From: Archangium lipolyticum | GTDB taxonomy: Bacteria > Myxococcota > Myxococcia > Myxococcales > Myxococcaceae | DNA length: 64,000 bases | Reading direction: 5' to 3' | NCBI RefSeq assembly: GCF_024623785.1 | Contig: NZ_JANKBZ010000003.1 | Span: 310,001 to 374,000, forward strand | Shown here: piece by piece, positions 33,334 to 42,393 of the stretch | How the letters are laid out: each line of letters opens with the position of its first letter | How positions within the stretch are numbered: the first letter of the stretch is position 1 | The notes under the pieces: generated by a model | The model's input: the letters and a program-made list of their open reading frames with translations, nothing else | Told to the model about the DNA's origin: nothing | Database searches by the model: none | Program-made: the position numbers and the translations under genes

Positions 33334-36300
33334 TCAGAGTGGTTCCATGAAAGTTGGAGAAGACCCTTCGCGGATGTGACCGATCTCCCAGGGGGCGGCG
33401 GACAGGAGCCGATCCAGCGCGTGCTCCTCGACGTGCTCGTGCTGGAGTGCGTCGAGCAGCGCCCTCGCGACGTGGAGCTCGGGCGACTCGAGGCCGGGAG
33501 GCAGAGGGTCGAGGACCTCCCTCAGCAACCGCTCCGCGTTCCAGAGCCGGCCCTGCTCCCGCTGTAGCTGGAACAGCCGCAAGGAGGCCCGAAGCTCGAT
33601 GCACCGGGCGCCGGATCGCCGGGCGCACTGGAGGGACTCCTGGAATTCGTTCAGCGCCCTGGCGGTCTCGCCCCCGAGCAGCAGGAGCTCGCCCCGCAGC
33701 CGGTACAGCTCGGCCGCCTCGAGGTGCTGTCCCGTCCGCGCGCCCCAGGCCAACCCTTCCGCCACCGTCGTCAGGCCCTCGGAGATCAAGCCCAGCCTCG
33801 CGCGCGCATCCGCGAGCAGGCTCAGCAGGTAGGGCCAACCCGTCTCCGCTTGCATCTGCCGCAGATGATCAAGTCCCTCGAGCATCAGGGTGTAACCCTC
33901 GTCCCGCCGCGGGCCCAGCAGCACGAGCGCCCATCCCCGCAGGACGGGCATCCACGACTCCACGCGCAGCGACGGGTTCTGCTCGTAGACGAGGCTCTCC
34001 CGCTCCGTCACCGCGAGCACCCGCCACGCGTCGAACCGTGTCTGGTACAGCGCATTGGTCACGGTGCTGACCAGGACGAAGGTGTAGGGGTGGCCCAGCT
34101 GCTCGGCGCGGCGCAGCGCGCGATCACTGAGCCGCTGCCCCTCCCGCTGCTCGCAACGCAGGGTCAGGGCCAGGGCCGAATAGGCCAGGGCCATGGCCAA
34201 CGGATCGGGCTCGAGCATGCCGAGCGTCCGTCGTGGTGCCCGCTCCACGCCCGAAGCCCCCAGGGCCACGGCCTCGTGGAGCAGGGGCTCCGCCACGAGG
34301 ATCTCTCCCTGGATCAGGCGGATCGATCCCTCCATCAACCGGCCGATCACCACCAGTTGGGGCTCGTGGACGCGCTGGCCCAGGGAGACGATCTGCCCGG
34401 CCAGCTCGCAGGCCAGCGGGAAGTTCAACCGCATCAGGTTGCGGTTGAAGAGCCCCATGCTGGCCGCGACGAGGATGGGCTCGTTCCTCACGTCATGGAA
34501 GAGCTGCGCGATGCGCTCGTAGAGCTGCTCCACCTCGGGAGCCGAGTAGTTCCGGGCGGCGATCAGGGCCTGGCCGAGGAGCACCAGCAGCCGGAGCTCC
34601 TCCTCGACCCGGCGGGCCACTCCCGGCAGGCGTTTGAACAACCGCAGGGCCTGCTCCAGGTGGCTGATGGACTCCTCGAACGCCGAACGATTCAGGGCCA
34701 GCTCCCCGGCCAGGGCCCAGTACCGGATGGCGGGGAGCAGCTCCCCGGCCCGGGTGTAGTGGTGGGCGATCAGCTCGGGCGGAGCGCTGGGGGCTCCCGT
34801 CAGCGGGTGCTCCAGGAGCGTGGCGACCTGGTGGTGGTACTGCCGCCTGCGAGGCTTCACCAGGGACTCGTAGGCGGCCTCCTGGATGAGCGCATGCCTG
34901 AACTCGTAGCGGCGCTCCGGCTCCTCCCCGGTGCGCAGGAGCAATCCCGCCTCGACCAGCTCCTCGAGATCCCTCCTCAGGGTGGGGCCACCGCGCTCCG
35001 AGAGGGCCGCCAGCTGCTCCTCCGTGAAGCCGCGGCCAATCACGGCCCCCTTCCACGCCAGCTCCTTCTGCTCGGGAGGGAGCGGATCCAACCGGGCCAG
35101 GAGCAGCTCCTGCAAGGTGATGGGAAGCGCGCCCGCCGGAGTGCCGGAGGTGCCGCGCGTGAGCACCATGCGCGTCATCTCCTCGACGAAGAGCGGGATG
35201 CCCTCCGTCTTGCGCACCAGGAGCTCGATCGTCTCCGCCGGCAGAGGGAGCCGGCCCCCCGTGAGCCGCCGCACCATCTCGGCGGTCTCGTCCGCCCCGA
35301 GCCGGTCGAGCACGAGCAGGTGGAAGCCGGGATGCGAACGCCAGGAGAACCGCAGCTCGGGGCGGGCGCTCAGCAGCAGGAACAACCCGGTGCCATCGAT
35401 GAGCTCTCCCAGGCGCGAGAGGAGCCGCAACGTGGAAGGATCCGCCCAGTGCAGATCCTCGAGGACGAGGAGCAGTGGACCCTGTCCGCGCGTCCCGGGG
35501 AGCCGCGCCGGCAGCCGCAGCAGCAAGGTGGTCAGCGTCTCCAGGGTCTGGACCCGTTGCTGCTCGGGAGACAGCAACAGCGGGGGCAGCTCCTCGTGAG
35601 GAGGCAGGCCCAGGAGCTGTCCGAGCAGCAGCAGGCTCTCCGGCAGGGGCATGTCGAGGGAGCGCAGCACCTCCTCCAGGTGGTCCCTCCGCCGCTCGGG
35701 AGACGCCTCTGGCTCCAGCGCGGCCAGGTGCGTCACCCACTCGAGCACCGGATGGAAGGCGCTGCGGCTGAGCTGCGGCCAGCACTGGCTGGACACGAGG
35801 TGGCCTCCCTCGCGGCCCACGTGCTCGCTCAGCTCCTGGATGAGCCGGGACTTGCCGATTCCCGCCTCGCCGCTGAGCAGCACCACCGTGCCCTGTCCCC
35901 GCCGGGCCTCCTCCCACCAGCCGAAGAGCTGGCGGAGCTCCGTGCTCCGGCCCACCAGCGGCGTGAGGCCCCGGGCCAGCGCCCGTTCGAAGCGGGTGGT
36001 CTCCGGCCTCTCGGCCCTCAACCGGTGGACCCCCACCCGCATCGGCCCCAGCGACGACTGGAAGAACCGCTGGCCCAGGGGCTCCGTCACGAAGTTTCCC
36101 CGCGCGCCCTGCCAGGTATTCTCACTGAGATCCACCGTGTGGGGTTCCGCCTGCCTCGCCAGCCATCTCGCCAGGTGGGGCGCCTCGCTCCGGATGGAGG
36201 GCGGATGTCCTCTCGGCGTGGAGGGATCGGACGCGTCCAGCACCACCAGATCCGTATGCACGCCCACCTGGACCGCGAGCCCGGCCTGGAAGGCCCCCGG

Positions 36301-37527
36301 CAACTCCTCCACCATCCGCGTGAGGGCGAGCGCGGCACGCACCGCGCACACGACGTCATCCTCCCGGACCAGGGGATAGCCGAAGCAGCCCAGCACCTCG
36401 TCGCCCATGCGGAGCGCGACCCAGCCCCCGTGCCGCTCGAGGATGCGCGAGCAGACCTGGTGGAACGCCGCCTGCACGTCGCTCAGGTCCTCCGGATCCA
36501 GGGACGCCAGGTGCCCCACGAGCCGGACGCACACCAGCGTCAGCTGCCGGCGGTGGGGCGTGAAGCGCGGAGGCGGCGCCTCGTCCGAGGGGGCCAAGCT
36601 CCACTCCAACACCCGCAGCCGCTCATGCATCTCCAGCGCGCTCTGGAAGCGCCGGGAGGGAGCCTTGGCCAGCGCCCGTGCCAGGAACCGGTCCACCGTC
36701 TCGGGCAGATCCGGGCGGCGGATGCGCACCGACGGCACGGGCTCGGCCGAGAGCACGCCCTTGCGGAGCGTCCGGAGGTTCCCCGGGGAATAGGGCAGCT
36801 CCCCGGTGAGCATCTGGTACAGCAACAGCCCGGCCGCCCAGGTGTCGGTGCGCATGTCCTGCGGCTGCCCCCGCCATTGCTCCGGAGCCATGAAGGCGGG
36901 CGTGCCCGATTTCAACAGGTCGAACCCGAGCGAGGAGGCCAACCCACCCAGGCCGAAGTCGAGGAGCTTCACCCGCCCATCCGGCAGGAGGAAGACATTG
37001 CTCGGCTTGAGATCCCGATGGAGGACCTGACGCGAGTGGGCATGCGCCAGCCCGGCCGTGACGTCGCTCAGGATGTGCAGGGCCCGCCGAGGCTCCAGCG
37101 CGCCGCGCCGCAGCAGTGTGTCGAGCGACTGTCCCTCCAGGTACTCCATGATGAGGAAGGGAGTGCCCTTCCACTCGGAGACATCGAAGATGCGGACGAT
37201 GTTCTCGTGATCCAGCTGGGCGACGAGCCGGGCCTCCTCCTGGATCAGCCGGTCCAGCGACTCCTGGGTGAGCTCCCGGCCCGAGGAGATGAACTTGAGC
37301 GCCACGATGCGCTGCAGCAGCTCGTCACGGGCACGGAAGACCAGCCCCATGCCCCCCTTGCCGAGCTTCCCGAGGATCTCGAACCGCCTGCCATCCCGTC
37401 CTCCGAGGCGCTCTCCTGACCGGGGAGCCGGCAGGGACAGGGAGAAGCGGCTCACCTCGCGCAGGAAGGGGTCCTCGAAGTCGGACTCCAACGGGCTCCC
37501 CTGGCTGTCCTTGTCGTGCCGGGTCAT
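33334..37527 (-). CDS. Ser/Thr kinase - cyclase-like - STAND ATPase - TPR regulator
   Basis: 1397 residues from the ATG at 37527 (GAGG upstream). Domain order: Hanks-type kinase (about 48-310) with GKGGMG, ALKF, HRDLKPSN and DFG all intact; a class III cyclase-like domain (about 325-520) keeping RMGDEVLGCFGYP but with CVRLVG where the first metal-binding Asp of active cyclases is expected; an AAA/STAND ATPase with Walker A LLSGEAGIGKS (about 560); and a long helical TPR-like tail. This layout is known from bacterial kinase/cyclase fusion regulators. Probably a cytoplasmic signalling hub. First gene of the minus-strand unit containing the FAD oxidase and patatin. Confidence 0.88.
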   Translation of the reverse strand: MTRHDKDSQGSPLESDFEDPFLREVSRFSLSLPAPRSGERLGGRDGRRFEILGKLGKGGMGLVFRARDELLQRIVALKFISSGRELTQESLDRLIQEEARLVAQLDHENIVRIFDVSEWKGTPFLIMEYLEGQSLDTLLRRGALEPRRALHILSDVTAGLAHAHSRQVLHRDLKPSNVFLLPDGRVKLLDFGLGGLASSLGFDLLKSGTPAFMAPEQWRGQPQDMRTDTWAAGLLLYQMLTGELPYSPGNLRTLRKGVLSAEPVPSVRIRRPDLPETVDRFLARALAKAPSRRFQSALEMHERLRVLEWSLAPSDEAPPPRFTPHRRQLTLVCVRLVGHLASLDPEDLSDVQAAFHQVCSRILERHGGWVALRMGDEVLGCFGYPLVREDDVVCAVRAALALTRMVEELPGAFQAGLAVQVGVHTDLVVLDASDPSTPRGHPPSIRSEAPHLARWLARQAEPHTVDLSENTWQGARGNFVTEPLGQRFFQSSLGPMRVGVHRLRAERPETTRFERALARGLTPLVGRSTELRQLFGWWEEARRGQGTVVLLSGEAGIGKSRLIQELSEHVGREGGHLVSSQCWPQLSRSAFHPVLEWVTHLAALEPEASPERRRDHLEEVLRSLDMPLPESLLLLGQLLGLPPHEELPPLLLSPEQQRVQTLETLTTLLLRLPARLPGTRGQGPLLLVLEDLHWADPSTLRLLSRLGELIDGTGLFLLLSARPELRFSWRSHPGFHLLVLDRLGADETAEMVRRLTGGRLPLPAETIELLVRKTEGIPLFVEEMTRMVLTRGTSGTPAGALPITLQELLLARLDPLPPEQKELAWKGAVIGRGFTEEQLAALSERGGPTLRRDLEELVEAGLLLRTGEEPERRYEFRHALIQEAAYESLVKPRRRQYHHQVATLLEHPLTGAPSAPPELIAHHYTRAGELLPAIRYWALAGELALNRSAFEESISHLEQALRLFKRLPGVARRVEEELRLLVLLGQALIAARNYSAPEVEQLYERIAQLFHDVRNEPILVAASMGLFNRNLMRLNFPLACELAGQIVSLGQRVHEPQLVVIGRLMEGSIRLIQGEILVAEPLLHEAVALGASGVERAPRRTLGMLEPDPLAMALAYSALALTLRCEQREGQRLSDRALRRAEQLGHPYTFVLVSTVTNALYQTRFDAWRVLAVTERESLVYEQNPSLRVESWMPVLRGWALVLLGPRRDEGYTLMLEGLDHLRQMQAETGWPYLLSLLADARARLGLISEGLTTVAEGLAWGARTGQHLEAAELYRLRGELLLLGGETARALNEFQESLQCARRSGARCIELRASLRLFQLQREQGRLWNAERLLREVLDPLPPGLESPELHVARALLDALQHEHVEEHALDRLLSAAPWEIGHIREGSSPTFMEPL

Positions 37528-37651
37528 GGCCACCCTCAGGGAAATACGATGAGGACCCCCGGCCCGGATGACACACTCCGAGCGAGGCCCCTCACCGCCC
37601 TTCCCACGGGAGGGACTCCGAGCGCCCGCTCCCCTGCCCGCGCACCTGGGC

Positions 37652-38680
37652 TCAGGCCACGTTCGCCAGCGCCGAGCACCGGCGCCGTGAACCCAGCTCG
37701 GACAGCGTGCGCAGCGTGCCCGGCATCTCCTGGCCGGGCGCCCTGCCCCGCCGCAGCGAGACGAGCGTCGTCCCGCGCCGTCCCGCCCGCTCCATGCACG
37801 ACTCCAGCGAGTGCTTCACCAGCGGGTGCGGGCTGACCTCCAGGAAGACGTCGTGCCCCGCACCGAGCAGCACATCCACCGCCTCGCGGAACAGCACCGG
37901 CTCGGCCAGGTTGCGCACCCAGTAGTCCGCATCGAAGCGCTCTCCCGGGAGCCCACCGCCCGTCACCGTCGAGATCACCGGCAGCAGCCCCGGGCCGGGG
38001 CGCAGCTCCCCGAGCAGCCCGCGCAGCTCACCCCGGAGCGGATCCACCTTCGGCCAGTGCGCCGCCACCTCCGAGTCGACACGCCGGGCGGGCACGCCCT
38101 CGCGCCGCAGCACCACCAGCACCTGTTCCAAAACCTCCGGCTCCGCGGCCAGCACCGTCCACTCGGGGCTCGCGTGGATGGCCCGCCACACCCGGCCCTC
38201 GAACCCGGGCAGCGCCTCGCCGGCCCGCGCCCACGGCACGCCCACCACCGCCATGGCCCCCTGCCCCCGCAGGCGCCCGATGGTGCGGCCCTGGTGGCAG
38301 ATGACGCGCATCGCATCCTCCAACGAGAGCACCCCCGCCACGTGCGCCGCCGCCACCTCGCCGATGCTGTGCCCCACCACCGCCGCCGGCTCCACGCCCC
38401 ACGAGCGCCACAGCGCCGCCAGCGCGATCTCCACCGCCACGATGGCCGGGCAGCTCACCTCGATGTCGCCCAGGCGCGCTCCCTCCGCCGTCAGCGCCTC
38501 CCGCAGGGACCAGCCCATGTGCCGCCGCACCTCGGCCTCGCAGGCCTCCAGCACCGGGGCGCACACGGGAGACTCCCACAGCGCCCGCCCCATGCCCGTC
38601 CACTGCGAGCCCTGGCCGGAGAAGACGAAGACCGGCCGGCACGGGCCCTCGTCCCGGTCCGTCTGATCCTCGTGACGCAT
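37652..38680 (-). CDS. Stand-alone polyketide-synthase-type acyltransferase
   Basis: 342 residues from the ATG at 38680, preceded by GAGGAG seven bases upstream (an in-frame ATG at 38707 lacks such a site). The whole protein is one FabD/AT fold: FSGQGSQWTGMGR, GHSIGEVAAAHVAG with nucleophile Ser105, and AAHWPKVDPL with catalytic His208. The Arg that normally binds the extender-unit carboxylate (R-S/G after the VIC stretch) is Gln130 here. The residues before His208 read VAA, unlike the common malonyl (HAFH) or methylmalonyl (YASH) patterns. No PKS modules lie nearby, so it would have to act in trans. Confidence 0.85.
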   Translation of the reverse strand: MRHEDQTDRDEGPCRPVFVFSGQGSQWTGMGRALWESPVCAPVLEACEAEVRRHMGWSLREALTAEGARLGDIEVSCPAIVAVEIALAALWRSWGVEPAAVVGHSIGEVAAAHVAGVLSLEDAMRVICHQGRTIGRLRGQGAMAVVGVPWARAGEALPGFEGRVWRAIHASPEWTVLAAEPEVLEQVLVVLRREGVPARRVDSEVAAHWPKVDPLRGELRGLLGELRPGPGLLPVISTVTGGGLPGERFDADYWVRNLAEPVLFREAVDVLLGAGHDVFLEVSPHPLVKHSLESCMERAGRRGTTLVSLRRGRAPGQEMPGTLRTLSELGSRRRCSALANVA

Positions 38681-38778
38681 CAGGGACTCCTCGACGGTCC
38701 GCCGCATGCCCCACTCCCGCGCTGGGACTCGTCCTGCCCCGCACCCGAGCGGTCTCGGACAGTCCCGTCAAATCTCTA

Positions 38779-38815
38779 CAACACTGTTGGACATACTAAC
38801 CGTTTTTTCCTGAGA
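38779..38815 (-). promoter_or_regulatory. Putative acyltransferase promoter/operator region
   Basis: In the divergent gap upstream of the acyltransferase, the perfect inverted repeat CAACA-C-TGTTG (38779-38789) lies just downstream of a possible minus-strand -10 TAGTAT preceded by TTCACT at 16-bp spacing. The region is AT-rich compared with its surroundings (a TTTTTT run nearby). The palindrome could be a repressor site; the promoter match is weak. Confidence 0.3.
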
Positions 38816-38897
38816 GTGAAGCGGAACCCCGGGCAACGGATTAAGTCCCTCTTTGGAGACCCCCGACTGGCGACGGGAGGGGTGAACGTCCTAGCAT

Positions 38898-40958
38898 GTG
38901 CGCCATCTCATGCCCCCGGTTCGTCATCATCTGCTCGGTCCCCTCGTCCCGGGTGAAGGCTCCCGCCCGTTCCTCGCGCTGGCCCTCGAGGAGGGTAGAC
39001 CTCCCCTTCCCGTCGTCCTCGTCTGGGCCCCACCGGAGGTCACGCGGGATCCGGTACTGCTGACCAAGCTCGAGCGGGAGACGCAGCGCGCCACGATCTT
39101 CGATCACCCCAACATCCTCCGGGTGCACGGGCTGGTGACGCTGGAGAGCCGGATCGCCCGGGTGACGGAGTACGCGGACGGAGAGCCCCTTCGCAAGGTG
39201 TTGGAGGTGGCCCATCGCCTGCCGGCCCCCTTCGCCGCGCTCGTGGTCGCCGACGTGGCGATGGGGGTGCATTACGCCCACGTCGCGGGGAGCGATGACG
39301 GCACCCCGCTGATCCACGGAGACTTGCGCCCGGAGACGGTGATGGTCTCCTTCAGCGGCGTGTGCAAGGTGTCTGGCTATGGGGCGCTGAGCGTGGCGCC
39401 GCAGGAGCGCAACATCCTGCGCAAGCGTAACCAGCGCCTCTACAGCGCCCCCGAGCAGCTCATGGGAGGCCGGGCGGCCTCCTCGGTGCTGACGGATGTG
39501 TTCCTGCTCGGCTTGCTGCTGTACGAGTGCCTCTCGGGGCGCAGGCCGTTCCAGGACTCGCTGGAGCCGGACAAGGCCATCCTCAACCGCCCGCTGCCGC
39601 CCCTGCCGGTGGAAGTGCCGGCCGTGCTCAATGACGTGGTGCGCCGCGCCACGGCGAAGCGCGCCGATCAGCGCTACCCGAGCGCCCATGCCTTCCGCGA
39701 GGCCCTGGTGGCCGCCAGCGGCGCGCTGCCCACCCCCGCCGCGTTCGCGGAGATGCTCGCGAAACTGCTGCCTCCCGACGGCGAGGCCCGGCTCGCCCGG
39801 AAGAAGCTGCTCGAGAAGGGACTGGCGGGGGGACCCATCACCCAGCCCGTGCCCGTTCCTGTGGCCGAGCGCATCACCCAGCCCGTGCCTGTCCCGGTGA
39901 GCGAGCGCATCACCCAGCCCGTTCCCGTTCCGGTGGGCGAGCGCATCACCCAGCCCGTTCCCGTTCCGGTGGGCGAGCGCATCACCCAGCCCGTTCCCGT
40001 TCCCGTTCCGGTGCTCGAGCGTGTCACCCAGCCGATGCGCGCCGTCCCCGCCGAGCGCGTCACCCAGCCCACGCCGGCCGTCGCGGACACGTCCCTCGTC
40101 GAGACCGAACGTGCCGTCCCGATCGCCGCCGCCCAGCCTCCGCCGGCCGTCGCGGACACGTCCCTCGTCGAGACCGAGCGCGCCATCCCGATCGCGGCCG
40201 GAGCGCCGCCGTCTCCAGGAGCGCCCGGGGCCGAGGCGGCCACCACCTCCTCGCGCGTGACGCAGCCCGCCGAAGCGGTGCCGCCCGCCGCGGCGACCCG
40301 GGCCGAGCGGACCGCCGCGCCCGTGCGCCCGCCGCGCGCGATGGGGCGCATCGCCATCGCCATCGGGGCCCTGCTGCTGCTGAGCGGAATTGGCGCCATC
40401 TGGAGCACCCGGCACAAGCCGGAGGTGCTCGAGGACGCGAACATCCCGGACCTCAAACCCTCCGTGATGCTCACCGCGGAGCCCGAGGCCCCGAGGGATG
40501 CCGGGGTGCGCGTGCCGAGCAAGGCCCCGGCGCCCGCGCCCGCGACCCCCTCGGTGACCGAGCTCTTCGTGAACCCCGACGTGGAGGTGTCCATCAACGG
40601 CCGGGCGATCGGCCGCACGCCGCTGACGGTTCCCCTCCCCCTCGGCCGTCACACGCTGACGTTCACCGATCCGTCGAAGAACCTGCGGACGGCCCGGATG
40701 ATCGACATCACCCACGACGGCACGTCGACGTTCCACATCCGCCTGGGCATGGGCTCGGTCCTGGTCCAGGCGCCCGCGGGGGCCCGCATCACCCTCGATG
40801 GGAGGGACGTGGGGACGGCGCCGCTCGCCGAGATGACGCTGTTCGAGGGTGTGTACGATCTGCGCGTCACCTTGAACGGGGACGTCTGGGAGAAGTCCTT
40901 CCAGCTGATGGGGGACCAGCGCCTGGTCTTCTTCCCCGAGTTCGACCCGGCGCAGTGA
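38898..40958 (+). CDS. PEGA-domain membrane pseudokinase with tandem-repeat linker
   Basis: 686 residues from a GTG (an ATG at 38910 would give 682; no ribosome-binding site decides). The N-terminal 275 residues follow a protein kinase fold, with IFDHPNILRVHG, LIHGDLRPETVMV, LYSAPEQLMGG and TDVFLLGLLLYECLSGRRPF, but the glycine loop is absent, the beta-3 Lys position reads VVLVWAP, HRD is HGD and DFG is SGYG. Catalysis is therefore improbable. Then come a repeat region (12-residue ITQPVPVPVxER units), a transmembrane helix (about 485-502) and two PEGA-type domains (VSINGRAIGRTPL, ITLDGRDVGTAPL) outside the membrane. Confidence 0.85.
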   Translation: MRHLMPPVRHHLLGPLVPGEGSRPFLALALEEGRPPLPVVLVWAPPEVTRDPVLLTKLERETQRATIFDHPNILRVHGLVTLESRIARVTEYADGEPLRKVLEVAHRLPAPFAALVVADVAMGVHYAHVAGSDDGTPLIHGDLRPETVMVSFSGVCKVSGYGALSVAPQERNILRKRNQRLYSAPEQLMGGRAASSVLTDVFLLGLLLYECLSGRRPFQDSLEPDKAILNRPLPPLPVEVPAVLNDVVRRATAKRADQRYPSAHAFREALVAASGALPTPAAFAEMLAKLLPPDGEARLARKKLLEKGLAGGPITQPVPVPVAERITQPVPVPVSERITQPVPVPVGERITQPVPVPVGERITQPVPVPVPVLERVTQPMRAVPAERVTQPTPAVADTSLVETERAVPIAAAQPPPAVADTSLVETERAIPIAAGAPPSPGAPGAEAATTSSRVTQPAEAVPPAAATRAERTAAPVRPPRAMGRIAIAIGALLLLSGIGAIWSTRHKPEVLEDANIPDLKPSVMLTAEPEAPRDAGVRVPSKAPAPAPATPSVTELFVNPDVEVSINGRAIGRTPLTVPLPLGRHTLTFTDPSKNLRTARMIDITHDGTSTFHIRLGMGSVLVQAPAGARITLDGRDVGTAPLAEMTLFEGVYDLRVTLNGDVWEKSFQLMGDQRLVFFPEFDPAQ
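39837..40022 (+). repeat. In-frame 36-bp tandem repeat
   Basis: Five consecutive units encoding ITQPVPVPVxER (x is A, S, G, G, and PVL in the longer fifth unit), with a degenerate sixth unit reading VTQPMRAVPAER. It forms the Pro/Val linker of the pseudokinase. Two units are identical at the protein level, suggesting slippage or recombination. A second duplication, PAVADTSLVETER, follows at about 40074-40130 and 40143-40199. Confidence 0.85.
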
Positions 40959-41018
40959 GTCAGGGATTGAGCGCCTGACAGACGAGACTGTGCGGCCTGG
41001 TTGGATACAGTCCGCTCA

Positions 41019-42236
41019 ATGTCTCGGAAAACGAACCCCCAGGTCGTCATCGTTGGTGCTGGTCCCGCTGGAATGCTGCTCGCCTACCAGCTGGTGACGA
41101 ATGGCGTCCCCGTACGGGTGCTCGAGCGGCATCCCGACTTCGAGCGTGAGTTCCGCGGCGAGCTGCTCCAACCCTCGGCGCTCGCTCCACTGGAGCAGCT
41201 CGGTATCCTGCCGCTGCTCGTGGAGAAGAAGCTGGCGCTCCCGAACGTCGAGCGGCGGCTGTTCGTCGGGCGGACCCGGCGGGTGATGGTCCCGGGCGGC
41301 AAGGAGCGGGGCTCGCTGGTCTCCCAGGCGGGGCTCCTCCAACTCCTGCACGAGCTGTGCGGCCGTCATCCCCATTACCAGTTGGACTTCGGCACCACGG
41401 CCCTCCAGACGATTCGCGAGAATGGCCGGGTGGTGGCGCTGAAGACGCGGCGGGAAGGCGCCGAGGGCCGCGTCGAGGGAGATCTCTTCGTGGACTGTAG
41501 CGGCCGGAACAGCGGGCTGCGCAGGGACGTGGGGCTCCAGGTCCAGACGACGCAGGTTCCCGCGGACGTGGTGTGGCTGCGCTTCGATCTCTCGGACGCG
41601 CCCGAGGCGCTGCCGGAGAGCGTCGACGTGCACATGTTCGGCAAGGGCGTGGTGGTCGTCTTCGTCCCGACGACGCGGTCTCGGCTGCAGGTGGCCTACA
41701 GCGCGCCCGGGGATCTCGGCGGCCTGCGAAAGGATGTCCCCGAGCTGCGCCGTCGGCTGCTGCCGACGGTGCCCGAGAAGCTGCGGCCCCACATCGAGGC
41801 GAAGCTCGACGAGCGCACCGAGTCCCAATTCCTTCGGGTGGTGGTCGATCGCGTCGAGCGCTGGCATGCACCCGGAATCCTGTTCCTGGGCGATGCCGCG
41901 CACACGATGTCTCCCTCGGGAGGACTGGGATTGAACCTGGCGATCCGCGACAGCCTCGTGGCCGCCAATCACCTGCTCGATGCGATCCGCGCGGAGCAGC
42001 CGCTCGATGAGCGGGTCTTCCAGAAGATCGAGGACGAGCGCCGGCCCGAGACGGACATGATCCAGGGCATGCAGACGCGGGTGCACCGGATGGTGATGGC
42101 GCCGATGTTCGTCGAGCACATCATGTTCACCCTGCTCGGCCTGGTGCTGCGGCTCATGAAGAAGGCGGATCAGAGCAGCCGGGGCGTCACCCCGGTGGAG
42201 ATGCGCTACGGCGTCCCGGTGTCCCGGCTCCCGTGA
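41019..42236 (+). CDS. FAD-dependent monooxygenase (PHBH/UbiH-like)
   Basis: 405 residues from the ATG at 41019. VVIVGAGPAGMLLAYQL is the Rossmann FAD motif, DLFVDCSGRNSGLRR matches the DG-type motif of group A flavin monooxygenases, and ILFLGDAAHTMSPSGGLGLN is the second FAD-binding GD motif. Such enzymes hydroxylate aromatic or polyketide substrates with NAD(P)H and O2. Single-gene unit after the pseudokinase. Substrate unknown; the acyltransferase 2.3 kb away is the only nearby hint of secondary metabolism. Confidence 0.88.
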   Translation: MSRKTNPQVVIVGAGPAGMLLAYQLVTNGVPVRVLERHPDFEREFRGELLQPSALAPLEQLGILPLLVEKKLALPNVERRLFVGRTRRVMVPGGKERGSLVSQAGLLQLLHELCGRHPHYQLDFGTTALQTIRENGRVVALKTRREGAEGRVEGDLFVDCSGRNSGLRRDVGLQVQTTQVPADVVWLRFDLSDAPEALPESVDVHMFGKGVVVVFVPTTRSRLQVAYSAPGDLGGLRKDVPELRRRLLPTVPEKLRPHIEAKLDERTESQFLRVVVDRVERWHAPGILFLGDAAHTMSPSGGLGLNLAIRDSLVAANHLLDAIRAEQPLDERVFQKIEDERRPETDMIQGMQTRVHRMVMAPMFVEHIMFTLLGLVLRLMKKADQSSRGVTPVEMRYGVPVSRLP

Positions 42237-42393
42237 CACATCCTACTCCGGCCGGTTGGCCCGGAGGGATGACCTACCCGGTAAGGCGGCTTCCAATCCT
42301 CCGCCCTTCTGTGTTACCTGTCGGAGTGGAACGCTGGTAACCAATGAGAGCGCCCTCCTCCTCTCACGGGCGCTACCGCGCACAGGAGAACAC

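Noticed and set aside
33724-37419. A 1231-residue plus-strand open frame
   Set aside because: It is the antisense of the kinase/ATPase/TPR gene; its composition is rich in His, Gln and Arg as expected of a high-GC shadow frame, and it has no domain.
39837-40022. Regular 36-bp repeats looked like a CRISPR array
   Set aside because: The units are contiguous without spacers, keep the reading frame and encode a Pro/Val linker inside a good gene.
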